Source: Capra hircus (Eukaryota > Chordata > Mammalia > Artiodactyla > Bovidae). From it: 64,000 nt of DNA. The notes beneath the pieces were generated by a model. The model worked only from the letters and a program-made list of their open reading frames with translations. It was not told the DNA's origin and made no database searches. Below, piece by piece: positions 55,059-64,000 of this stretch. A program made the position numbers and the translations under genes. The stretch lies in contig NC_030819.1 of the NCBI RefSeq assembly GCF_001704415.2, forward strand, positions 32,916,575 through 32,980,574, given 5' to 3'. Positions within the stretch are counted from its first letter, which is position 1; the number at the start of each line of letters is the position of its first letter.

Positions 55059-55341
55059 CAGAGAAGGCAATGGTAACCCACTCCAGTACTCTTGCCTGGA
55101 AAATCCCATGGACAGGGGAACCTGGTAGGTTGCAGTCCATGGGGTCGCGAAGAGTCGGACACGACTGAGAGACTTCACTTTCACTTTTCAGTTTCATGCA
55201 TTGGAGAAGGAAATGGCAACCCACTCCAGTGTTCTTGCCTGGAGAATCCCAGAGACAGGGGAGCCTGGTGGCCTGCCGTCTATGGGGTCACACAGAGTTG
55301 GACACGACTGAAGCGACTTAGCAGCAGCAGCAACAGCAGCA
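55059..55341 (+). mobile_element. Full Bov-A2 SINE with perfect target-site duplication
   Basis: GAGAAGGCAATGGTAACCCA start, linker TTCACTTTCACTTTTCAGTT, second monomer from GGAGAAGGAAATGGCAACCC and an AGC/AAC tail from 55320. Exact 11-base duplication GCAGATTTTGG at 55048-55058 and 55342-55352. Confidence 0.95.
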
Positions 55342-55352
55342 GCAGATTTTGG

Positions 55353-55659
55353 TGTGAATTTGCCTAGTGATTTCAGTTCTCTACCGGGTCCTAGAATTGT
55401 TACTGATTTTCCGTTTGTTAGGCTTCTTCTTATCATAGGATTGGAGTCATGACCTCTAAGCACTTGATAAATGTCAGAGCTGAAAACAGGAGTCCACATT
55501 CATGTCTCAGGAATCAGCAAGTAGGTGCATTTGCTTAATCTATTTAGTCAAAAAGAGTCCAAATGATTGTACCAAGATCTTTCTAGGGGCTTTTGCTTTT
55601 AGTTTCTATCAACATCAGAAAGAATCTATATATTTCTAAAACTAAAAATTAAATCAGTT
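55353..55659. other. Non-genic stretch
   Basis: Ordinary sequence between two Bov-A elements. No features seen. Confidence 0.5.
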
Positions 55660-55670
55660 ATACAAAACAT

Positions 55671-55803
55671 TGGAGAAGGCAATGGCAACCCACTCCAGTG
55701 TTCTTGCCTGGAGAATCCTAGGGATGGGAGAGCCTGGTGGGCTGCCGTCTCTGGGGTCGCACACAGTCGGACACGACTGAAGTGACTTAGCAGCAGCAGC
55801 AGC
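55671..55803 (+). mobile_element. Single Bov-A monomer with its own target-site duplication
   Basis: TGGAGAAGGCAATGGCAACC through GGAGAATCCTAGGGATGGGA to ACTTAGCAGCAGCAGCAGC. An exact 11-base duplication ATACAAAACAT at 55660-55670 and 55804-55814 shows that this 133-base unit inserted as such. It corresponds to the second half of Bov-A2, 5'-truncated exactly at the monomer junction. Confidence 0.94.
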
Positions 55804-55814
55804 ATACAAAACAT

Positions 55815-56199
55815 AAGATATACACACACACCAAAAAAGCCATCAACCTCTGAGATGGAAGATATCACAACAGGGCAGCACTATCATAGCCCCCAGCTCT
55901 AATCCGATAGCCTTCTAAACCAAAGGACAGTGGGTTCACAGTAACTCTAAAGGATTCACTCGGTAGTTCAGTAGCTGCAACTTCTCCAAGATCTCACTCA
56001 TGGAAATTTTCTCACCAACCTCAAATTTTCTCAACTCAACCCTCAGTTTACCAATTCCATTTATTCACCCAAGGGAGCTCTAGCATAAGTCACACAGCCC
56101 AGGAATTAGGTCAGCTTCCTCTTACTTTATGGGGTTGGCTTCCACTGAACTTGCAAATGCCTATCCTCTAATTAAGTGGATGATTTGCTCTTCACTAAA
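55815..56199. other. Non-genic stretch
   Basis: No frame or element I can support. Confidence 0.5.
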
Positions 56200-56480
56200 A
56201 TATGCCTTGGCGCCTTTATTCTACTGCTTCCACTGCCTGGAAATACTACTCCTTCCACTCTGCCTTTTGAAATTCCATTCATCTTTTAATTAATGATAAA
56301 AGCTTCATCAATCTATCAACTGTATGTGAGTTTCTATTTTTGATCCACACAATCCTTTATTTATACCTTTATTATGCATTTACCATACTCTCTGCCTTTT
56401 ATTTAAATTTAGGTTCACTTACTTTAACTCCTCTGGTAAGTGAGCTTGAACTTCTTGAAGATGTAATCTATACACGGTGC
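56200..56480 (-). mobile_element. Probable L2 LINE 3' end
   Basis: CCACTGCCTGGAAATACTAC, TTGAAATTCCATTCATCTTT and GTGAGCTTGAACTTCTTGAA follow reverse L2 order. Diverged. Confidence 0.5.
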
Positions 56481-58784
56481 CTTATACATTGTAAAAAAAT
56501 AATCCATCTAATGCATGAAGGGATGAGATTAAGTTTATGCTGGAAGGAGTGAGTTCTTAAAACCTACTGAATGATAAGCTCAGAGGGGAATGGATCCTAT
56601 TGATAACCAGGCCCCTACCTTAGATCGACTCAACATCCAGAGCCAAGAATTCTCTAACAGTCTTCAAATAATATTCCCTGTAGAGCATTTCTGTTCTCAC
56701 TGGAACTCATTAGACATCTTTCTGCCCAGTCATACAACCTGGAAAATATTTTAAAAATTTACTCCATAAGATTGGTATTTTCGTCTCCAAACTACCTGGG
56801 AGTTTGAAATTTTGCAGATTTCACTTTACAATCTGTCCTCCAGACTAAGTGTGAAGTAAGACATATTGTTCCATGATCTTCACTGTTTAGATTCTAAGTG
56901 ATTTTTTAGCTGGAGTTTGACCATCTCCAATGTTAGGGCTTTACTTTCTTGAGTTTGCAGAAATTTTCTGTGTCTCTCCCAAATTTGTTTTGATATAAAA
57001 CAAGAGAACTTTATTATATAAATCTAAAGATGTGTTGGTGGATATCTTTTTAGAAAAATTTTCTTAAAATTTTCTAGAGAGCTTTGAGAAAAATCTATTT
57101 ACTTATTCAAAATTCTGGCATCTTAATTCAGGGTGATGGATGTACTTTTTGATCACTGAAATCAAGCAATAAATAATGAAACTTAAAAATCCATTGAAGA
57201 GATATTAAGATAATGAAGGGAAAAGGCCAAAAATAATGAGAGCTTATAAATCAGGAATGATAAAGGCAGAGAGAAGGATGAGATTAAAATGTACACAACC
57301 ATTAAGATATTGAATAAGGCAAAAAATAAAAATAAAAACATGACTGAGTGACTAAATTTTAGAAGAATAAAGCTAGGGAACAGTCTGTAAAGTTTGATTA
57401 AAATCAAAAGTGGTACTATTTTTGAAATAAACTGGTAAAGTTATATCAATACACCTTCATGAAAAATTAAATAAGCTAAAGAAAAGTTTCAGTAAATGAA
57501 TGGATGTTTCAAGGATTATAAAGTGAAAAATGAAATCCTTGAGTATGTAAGAAATCTCTGTTGCTATGAAAATTACTCTGAACAGTAAGACTTCTTTAAT
57601 GCCACAAGTTTTAACAGTCAAGGCTCTACATAAATATTTAATATGATGAGATATGTATAATCTAATTAAAGTTTGTCTATATATAAAAGGCAATTTAGGT
57701 AAATCACTCTCAATTATCTTATCCACACAGCAAAATACTGCTTTACAGGACAGGGTGTTGCACATTTTCAGGCAGTTAAATCAAAGAATAGCTTTTACAA
57801 GAGAAAGGAGAATATTTAGCTAGAGTGTAATAACCACAATATGTAGCAGTTGGAGAAGTCAGAAATTGATTTCTATTTTAGACTAAGTTTGCCTTAAATG
57901 GCAGGCTAACCATTTCCAGCAAAAAAAAGAACGTTTATACTAGCAATAACAAGTTACAATATATTAGGTAGATTTTTGCAAAAGTGTAATTGTTAGGGAA
58001 ATTAAAGTGGAGGAAGTCTTGTTCAGGCTTCAGAAGCAGGAGAGCAGATCTCTGACCTGCTTCTGACCTGCCTGGATACTGCATGTGAGGTGGACCCACT
58101 GCCCAGGACACTTTCCCAGTTAGGACTCTGGCTTGCTATTAACAAGTGACTTCCCAGTGCTGTCCAAGTTTGGATGTAGGTCAGACCAACTTGGTGATGT
58201 ATATACTGTTACTTCCCTCTATTGTTTTTATTTCTTTTCCTTTAATAACTATATATTATAATTAAATCAAATGATCTATTAAAAAATGAAATTGTTTATA
58301 TGTTTATAATGAATAGTTTCTTTTGTTAATGAATTTTTTTAACTTAAACTAAATCTTTCAGCAAAACAGCAATACTCCCTAAACTAATGTATTCATATAA
58401 TTAGTATAAAATAAAAATAATCGAGTTTGTTAGGAAAAGAGTTTTTATAATTTGGAAAACAAATATTTCCTTAAATAGCAATGTTTTTGAGTACACCTCA
58501 ATTCTCCATTTCCTTTTCTCACTGACATCAGTTAATAGGAAAAAAACACTAATGGTTTTCTTTTTACCTGCATGTTAGATTCTGGATGAACATGGTCATT
58601 ACTAAGATTGGATACATTATTAATTCCTCATATTACAATGTCAATTGAGCTTCATTTGCTGTAAACATTACTGAAAACAATTCACATTTCACCCTTATTA
58701 ATTGGTGCAACATGATCTAAGCAAAGAAAAGGAGAAATACCAGGAAAAGCCTGTTTGACCTATCTGAGACATGGATAACCTAGT
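56481..58784. other. Non-genic AT-rich stretch of about 2.3 kb
   Basis: No supported gene or named repeat. The minus frames at 57183-57407 and 57457-57765 are Phe/Leu/Ile-rich chance frames. 58230-58480 is extremely AT-rich. Confidence 0.5.
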
Positions 58785-59000
58785 GGCTACCAAGTAAGCA
58801 CTGGACTCAGATTTCCTGGGTTTTTGAAATCAGCTCTATCTCTGTCCAGGCTTGGGCAAGTTATTTAACTTCCTTTTCCCTGAAATTCCTCATCTGGAAT
58901 TAGCCATCTCTCAGAGATGTTGTGAGGATTAAATGAACTAATACAGAACAACAGAAATAGGGCTTTGTTTATTACAAACACTTCATAAATGTATGGCATC
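58785..59000 (+). mobile_element. MIR SINE
   Basis: Good MIR order: CTAGTGGCTACCAAGTAAGC, GGACTCAGATTTCCTGGGTT, CAGGCTTGGGCAAGTTATTT, AACTTCC, CCTCATCTGGAATTAGCC and GTTGTGAGGATTAAATGAAC. Confidence 0.8.
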
Positions 59001-59224
59001 ATCACAGGTTTTTTCTATTAATATTTTCACACAGTAATGAAGCCCTTTATACAATGATCTTCAAATTGTGGCAAAGTGCATCATAAGATTGGCATAGACA
59101 TTTATTCTTTTGTCTCTCTTCATGGATTTTCATGAAACCGCAACTTAATACTGAACTGACATTATAACTTTATACTCAAGACAATATTGCATATAATTAT
59201 GTTGGTATTCCCAGCAAGGCTTTT

Positions 59225-59300
59225 TGCTTTATATGAGCATTAGTTCACCAAACATTGATTGAGCATTTACCATGTGCCAAATGGATTCCAGGGAGTACAA
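59225..59300 (+). mobile_element. MIR/L2 terminus fragment
   Basis: AACATTGATTGAGCATTTAC, CATGTGCCAAATGGATTCCA. A short L2-like 3' module. Confidence 0.45.
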
Positions 59301-59380
59301 CAACAACTGTCCCTAGTGCACAAACTTAGAAGCCTTCCAATAACTCTCATTCTTTTTGGAAAAATTTACACCATGGTTCT

Positions 59381-60079
59381 TGCGATGCACTGAATGTGTC
59401 CCCTATCCCTAAAACTCATGTTGAAGTCCTAATCCTCAATGAGATGATATATTTGGATGGAGCCTTTGGTAGGTAATTGGGTTCAGAAAAGGTCATGAAG
59501 ATGGAGCCCCCATGATGGTATTAGTGCCCTTATAAGAAGAGGAAGAGGGCTTCCCTGGTAACTCAGTGGTGAAAGAATCCACCTGCCAATGTAGAAGGCA
59601 TGTTCCATCCCTGGTCTGAAAAGATCCCGTATGCCACCGAGCAGCTAAGCCCATGCATCAGAACTACTGAATCTGTGCTCCAGATCCTGGGAGCCCCAGC
59701 TACTGAAACCCACATGATCTAGAACCTGTGCTCTGCAGCAAGAGAAGCGACCACAATAAGAAGCTTGTGTATTACAACTAGAGAAGGCCTATGTGGACCA
59801 GTGAAGACCTAGCACAGCCAAAATAAATAAATAAAATGCTTTTTTAAAAACAAAGAAGAGGAAGATACACCAGAACTAACTTTCTCTCTCTCTCTCTCCA
59901 CCATGTGAGGATTTAGTAAAAAAAAAAAATCCACTTGCAAGCCAAAAAACCTGAACTCAACCATGCTGGCATCCTGACCTCAGACTTCAGCCTCCAGCGC
60001 TCCAAGAAATAAATGTCTGTGTTGGAGTCACCTGGCCTGTGATGTTTTGTTACAGCAGCCTGAGCTGACTAAAAAGACA
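59381..60079 (+). mobile_element. MLT1-type (ERVL-MaLR) LTR, split by a CHR-2 SINE
   Basis: Non-coding LTR of an ancient retrovirus-like family. Landmarks: GCACTGAATGTGTCCCCTAT, CTCATGTTGAAGTCCTAATC, GGTATTAGTGCCCTTATAAG, then after the SINE CTCTCTCTCTCTCCACCATG, CCTGACCTCAGACTTCAGCC, AATAAATGTCTGTG and CAGCCTGAGCTGACTAAAAA. A solitary LTR, with no internal region seen. Confidence 0.83.
59546..59852 (+). mobile_element. CHR-2 SINE with perfect target-site duplication
   Basis: GGGCTTCCCTGGTAACTCAG head, GATCCCGTATGCCACCGAGC, GAACCTGTGCTCTGCAGCAA, GTGAAGACCTAGCACAGCCA and an AAATAAATAAAT tail. Exact 12-base duplication AAGAAGAGGAAG at 59534-59545 and 59853-59864, inside the MLT1 LTR. Confidence 0.94.
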
Positions 60080-60287
60080 CTTGTTCCAGCTTTCCTACTC
60101 TAATTCTGGTGATCTGTGCACTCTCATTTAACCTGCTTAAGAGGAACATCCTAACCTATAAAACAGAAATGAGGTTGCTGTGAGGAAAATGGACTAGCAC
60201 AAGTGAAGGAATCTTGTGAACATCATGCAACTGTTAGTTATTTGGTATAACATTAAAAGAATTTTGACATTTTTTAAAATTAACTTT

Positions 60288-60487
60288 AGTCGCTACGTCA
60301 TGTCTGAGTCTTTACAACTCCATGTACTGTAGCCTACCAGGCTCCTCTGTCCATAGGATTTTCCAGGCAAGAGAGCTGGAGTGGGTTGCCATTTCTTTCT
60401 CCAGAGGATCTTCCCGACACAGGGATTGAACCCAGGTCTCCCACACTGTAGGCAGCCACTTTACTATCTGAGCCACCAGGGAAGTCC
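60288..60487 (-). mobile_element. Bov-tA SINE
   Basis: GTCGCTACGTCATGTCTGAG tail side, CTACCAGGCTCCTCTGTCCA, B-box-like GGATTGAACCCAGG, head CTGAGCCACCAGGGAAGTCC. T-rich near-duplicates (TTTTTAAAATTAA, TTTTTAAATTAA) flank it. Confidence 0.92.
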
Positions 60488-60659
60488 CTATTTTTAAATT
60501 AAGCAGCAACCAATCAAAGTAATGGAGTGTAATGCTCTTTGTGAATACTGGTCATTTCTAGATATTTATTTTCCTCAGAGAAAACAGACAAATCTACCAT
60601 ACCACCTCCTCTCTCCTAAGAAATATTTCTTCCAGAAATAATTATGAATGTCTATAGGG

Positions 60660-60878
60660 ATTTCTTGTTGTGGAGGTCGAGTTGCTAAATCATGTCCAAC
60701 TCTTTTGCAACCCCATGGACTGTAGCCTGTCAGGCTCCTCTGTCCTTGGGATTTCTCAGGCAAGAATACTGGAGTGGGTTGCCATTTCCTTCTCTAGGGG
60801 ATCTTCCCAACCCAGAGATGGAAGCTGCATCTCCTGTACTGCAGGTGGATTCTTTACCTCTGAGCCATCAGGGAAGCT
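60660..60878 (-). mobile_element. Bov-tA SINE with target-site duplication
   Basis: GAGTTGCTAAATCATGTCCA tail side, CTGTCAGGCTCCTCTGTCCT, GGGATCTTCCCAACCCAGAG, head CTGAGCCATCAGGGAAGC. Nine-base duplication TCTATAGGG at 60651-60659 and 60879-60887. Confidence 0.92.
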
Positions 60879-60887
60879 TCTATAGGG

Positions 60888-61588
60888 GCTTAAAAACAAA
60901 CAAAATAGAGTTCTCTGTTACCATCATCCTGAGCCTCTTAAACATCTTCTCTCCTCTGTCTTCTGTAACTCCTCTTCTTCCTTTTTGGCCATTCTTTTGC
61001 AATCTTTTTGTGGAAAGGCTTCTCCACGCACTCCCATACCTATCCGGGATGAAAGCATCCAAACTAAATGACAAGTCCCAAACATTTAACTGCATTTAAG
61101 ATGTGAGCTCCAGACTCACACCTCCAATTTTCAACCAGATGTCACGCCTAACTATCTCCCAGGCATCTTAAATTAAACTAGTCCTAAACTGAACTCATCA
61201 TCTTTCCCCCTAAATTCCTGGGCTTCCCCTCTTAATGAATAATACCAAAATGTACCCATCCAGAGTGAGGCTTCCAGACTCCTCATTTCCTTCAACTCAC
61301 ATACAGAGACCACACCTTGTATGTTTGGAGTCATACAACAACTTTCTCAAATTCCATCCATCCCCTCTTCAAATATTTGCAGCTAAAGTTTCTTCATCTT
61401 GCTCATGGGCTATGACAATTTTAGTCCACATGCTTTCTGTGCATTTTTACTTACTCCCTCCCCGCCCCACACACACAAGCAATCTATCCTCTATTTGACT
61501 TGGAATGAGATTCTCTAGTAAAGTGATCTGTCCATGATCCCAGTTGTAGGGTTCACCTGCTCCCCAGGTCTAAAAGGTAAACCACAGT
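60888..61588. other. Non-genic stretch
   Basis: No supported gene or repeat. Pyrimidine-rich in 60920-61010 and 61270-61480. Frames here lack any domain. Confidence 0.5.
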
Positions 61589-61636
61589 CTTCTTAAGTCA
61601 GTGTATGGGAGCCTTCTTAGGTTGGTGTATGGGAAG
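61589..61636 (+). repeat. Two-copy 24-bp tandem repeat
   Basis: Units 61589-61612 and 61613-61636 share CTTCTTARG and GTGTATGGGA with a few differences. The second unit runs into the BovB fragment. Confidence 0.75.
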
Positions 61637-62159
61637 AAAAGCTATGAAAAACCTAGAACAGCATATGAAAAAGCAGAGACATTACTTTGCCAACAAGGGT
61701 CCATATAGTCAAAGCTATGGTTTTTCCAGTAGTCATGTATGGATGTGAGAGTTGAATCATAAAGAAGGCTGAGCACTGAAGAACTGATGTTTTTGAACTG
61801 TGGTATTGGAGAAGACTCTTGAGAGTCCCTTGGACTGCAAGGAGATCAAACCAGTCAATCCTTAAGGAATTCAATCCTGAATGTTCATTGGAAGGACTGA
61901 TGCTAGAGCTGAAGCTCCAGCACTTTGGCCACCTGATGGGAAGAGCTGACTCATTAGGAAAGACCCTGATTCTGGGAAAGATTGAAGGCAGGAGGCAAAA
62001 GGGACGACAAAGGATGAGATGGTTGGAAGGCATCACTGACTCAATGGACATGAGTTTGAGGACACTCCAGGAGATGGGGGAGGACAGGGAAGCCTGGCCT
62101 ACTGCTGTCCATGAGGTCGCAAAAAGTCGGACACAACTGAGCGACTGAACAACAACAAA
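61637..62159 (+). mobile_element. Older BovB 3' fragment (CAA tail)
   Basis: AAAGCTATGAAAAACCTAGA through TGTATGGATGTGAGAGTTGA, GACTCTTGAGAGTCCCTTGG to ACTGAGCGACTGAACAACAA. A 109-codon plus frame (61819-62148) keeps the RT C-terminal tail sequence. It is diverged like the copy at 28160-28690. Confidence 0.92.
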
Positions 62160-62699
62160 GGAAGCCTCCATCATCCTCTAAAGCTGTCTTCTCACTCTTA
62201 TTGCACTGAATGCCCCTCCTCTGTTCTCTATTCCAGGCATACTGACATTGAAACTCCTCAGGTACCTTGGGAAATTTTCTATCAAGAATTTTATCAAGCT
62301 TTTCCATTTTTCTGAAATTTCCTATCATTCTTTTCTGCCTAGAGGACATCTGCTCATCTTTCACAGCTCAGCTTCATCCTTTTTAAATAATTCTTAAACT
62401 CTTTTCTATTAGAATTAACCATTCTCACACCTATAGTTAATCTCTTTTATGGTGACAATAACATCTGACTCCACACTACATGTTCAACTCCTGGTGCCTA
62501 GCATAGTGCCTAGAACCTAGGGGTTAAATCAGTAAGCATTTGCTTCTTTATTGCAGAAGTAAGTTAATGATCAGGTAGCTGTAGTAATGGTGAATATCAA
62601 CATGATATGCATCCCATAAGAACACAAGTCTGCACATAATTTTAAGTCCAACCTGCTACCATAATTCAAAAGAATCCCTAATGAAGGGAATCACATATG
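62160..62699. other. Non-genic stretch, weak L2 traces
   Basis: AGCATAGTGCCTAGAACCTA (62500) and nearby text hint at L2. No gene seen. Confidence 0.4.
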
Positions 62700-62985
62700 T
62701 TTGCTGAGTACTCACATTGTACAAATCCTTTATCATCATCATCTCGTTTAATTTGCACAGAAATTCTTTAAGATAAATGTTTATGGATCACCTACAATGT
62801 AAAAGGCATTTCTTTTCATTCATGACCTCACTTAATCCTCCCAACAAAGTTGTGAAAAAGGTATTATTTTTACAAATATACAAATGATAATATTAAAGCT
62901 GAGAGAGATTAGAAAATTTGCTAAAGACCATCGAAGTTAAAATCCAAAATTCAGTATTCCAACCTACTTTTCTGCCTACCAGAAA
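62700..62985 (-). mobile_element. MIR SINE remnants, two adjacent modules
   Basis: Reverse MIR text appears twice: 62700-62780 (GCTGAGTACTCACATTGTAC, CTCGTTTAATTTGCACAG) and 62781-62985 (TTTATGGATCACCTACAATG, GACCTCACTTAATCCTCCCA, GTTGTGAAAAAGGTATTATT). The second is better preserved. Confidence 0.6.
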
Positions 62986-63554
62986 AAACGTCCCACAAAA
63001 TTCAATTTTGAAGTTCTTGCCACAATATTCACAGGTGTTTTGAAATGGACACAGGAGTTTCTAGCATCTTAAGATCACCACAGAAACAAATATTCCCATA
63101 AAAGGACATTTGCAGAAAATTTAAAACAGCCCTGTCATCAACACTTCTTAAATATATATAACGCCACACAAGGGAAATTTGCATGCTTTAATACTTGGCA
63201 AAACATCAAAGTTTGCTTATTTAATGTGATGTATCCTTTGGTTGGTCATGACAGATTTATTACAACTGCATGTTTTCCAGAAGTCATTATGCCTCCTGAT
63301 TTATTCACTTATTTTAATCTTGGAGAGATTTGAATTGAACTCTAAATTTGTGTTACTAAAACATTAAACACTGAGTTCCACCTTAAAAAGGATTGAAAGA
63401 AAAACTGCTTTGGCTAACACCAAATATTGGAACAATGCACTTAGCATTTATGGTTCTGATTGTATTTATTATCTTTTTCAATAAGTTTGTCAGTTGAAGC
63501 CATGAACGGACTTTGGCATACACTGTCAATATGAGCACGATCAAAACATTTGGA
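62986..63554. other. Non-genic AT-rich stretch
   Basis: No frame or element I can support. Confidence 0.5.
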
Positions 63555-63790
63555 GAGTGTGGGACTGGAGTCAGACGGCCTTAGTCTCAGATTCTCCATC
63601 CATTGTTTACTTGCTCTATGTACATAGGCATATTGAATGACTCATCTTGAATGCCAAGAAATATTTACATCATAGAGTTTTTAAAAATAAGGTTCTACCA
63701 AAGTCAGACACATAGAAAAAATATGCAACTGATATGTCATTGAGTTGTCACTCAGTAAGTGAAAACTATTATTACTAGTATTGCTTTAAA
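63555..63790 (+). mobile_element. Possible MIR SINE remnant
   Basis: GAGTGTGGGACTGGAGTCAG, ACGGCCTTAGTCTCAGATTC is MIR-like at its 5' part. The 3' part is weak. Confidence 0.45.
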
Positions 63791-64000
63791 TAATAAAACT
63801 TGTTAAATAAGCAATAGAGACTAACGTTTCTCATATCTTCTTCACATGTCATTATGCAGGTATGTTCTGATAAATTAGATCCAAGGAGAGACACTGAAAG
63901 ATTGGGAAATAGATGAAACTGTCTATGATGTCCACTTTACTTCATAGATTTCGAGTATCTTCAATCCTCAGAATTCTAGGTTCATCTGTTTATGTCTGTA

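Overview
The window is mammalian nuclear DNA from a pecoran ruminant, most likely a bovid (cattle, sheep, goat or a relative). The call rests on the repeats. BovB (RTE-class) LINE pieces occur on both strands, with the 3' end made of repeated CTGAA units. Bov-tA SINEs, with their tRNA-Glu-like head, are everywhere. Bov-A and Bov-A2 monomers and dimers end in AGC-rich tails, and the ruminant/cetacean CHR-type SINEs and ruminant-type L1 3' ends are also present. Bacterial, viral or organellar organisation is absent. The DNA is AT-rich and eukaryotic.

I found no exon or gene of the host that I can defend. Almost every open frame longer than 100 codons lies in a BovB or L1 fragment, or on its antisense strand. 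The exceptions, such as the 149-codon minus-strand frame at 17994-18443, match nothing I recognise. The window is best read as intergenic or deep intronic.

Layout: 1-5408 holds a BovB copy of about 2.1 kb, then a young L1 3' end inserted beside an older L1. 5744-11599 holds two minus-strand BovB copies and a dense rearranged SINE cluster. 11600-17560 is sparser, with single SINEs, a GATA-motif cluster and one short BovB with a target-site duplication. 17851-18530 is a GC-richer unassigned island. 18573-22040 is two L1 3' regions broken by several later insertions. 23571-25376 is a Bov-A2 plus a 1.4-kb BovB. 28025-31020 is an old L1 opened by four later elements. 32459-33818 is a young 5'-truncated L1. 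34241-37790 is L2-like sequence, an L1 insertion, unassigned DNA and a CHR-2 SINE. 38799-43742 has three BovB copies with SINEs between them. 44746-49838 is SINE-rich. 50673-51779 is a near-perfect 262-bp inverted repeat around a 583-bp spacer. 53905-55803 has a BovB, a Bov-A2 and a Bov-A monomer. The rest is older sequence (L2, MIR, an MLT1 LTR) with a few SINEs and one older BovB.

BovB accounts for roughly 11-12 kb in 15 fragments by adding my coordinates. All lack the 5' end and none can encode a whole protein. No retroelement here appears capable of autonomous movement. Element names come from memory of consensus sequences, not a database search. Edges without a visible target-site duplication are good to about 10-30 bases. 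The strongest unexplained structure is the inverted repeat at 50673-51779. I see no clear sign of a new coding system.
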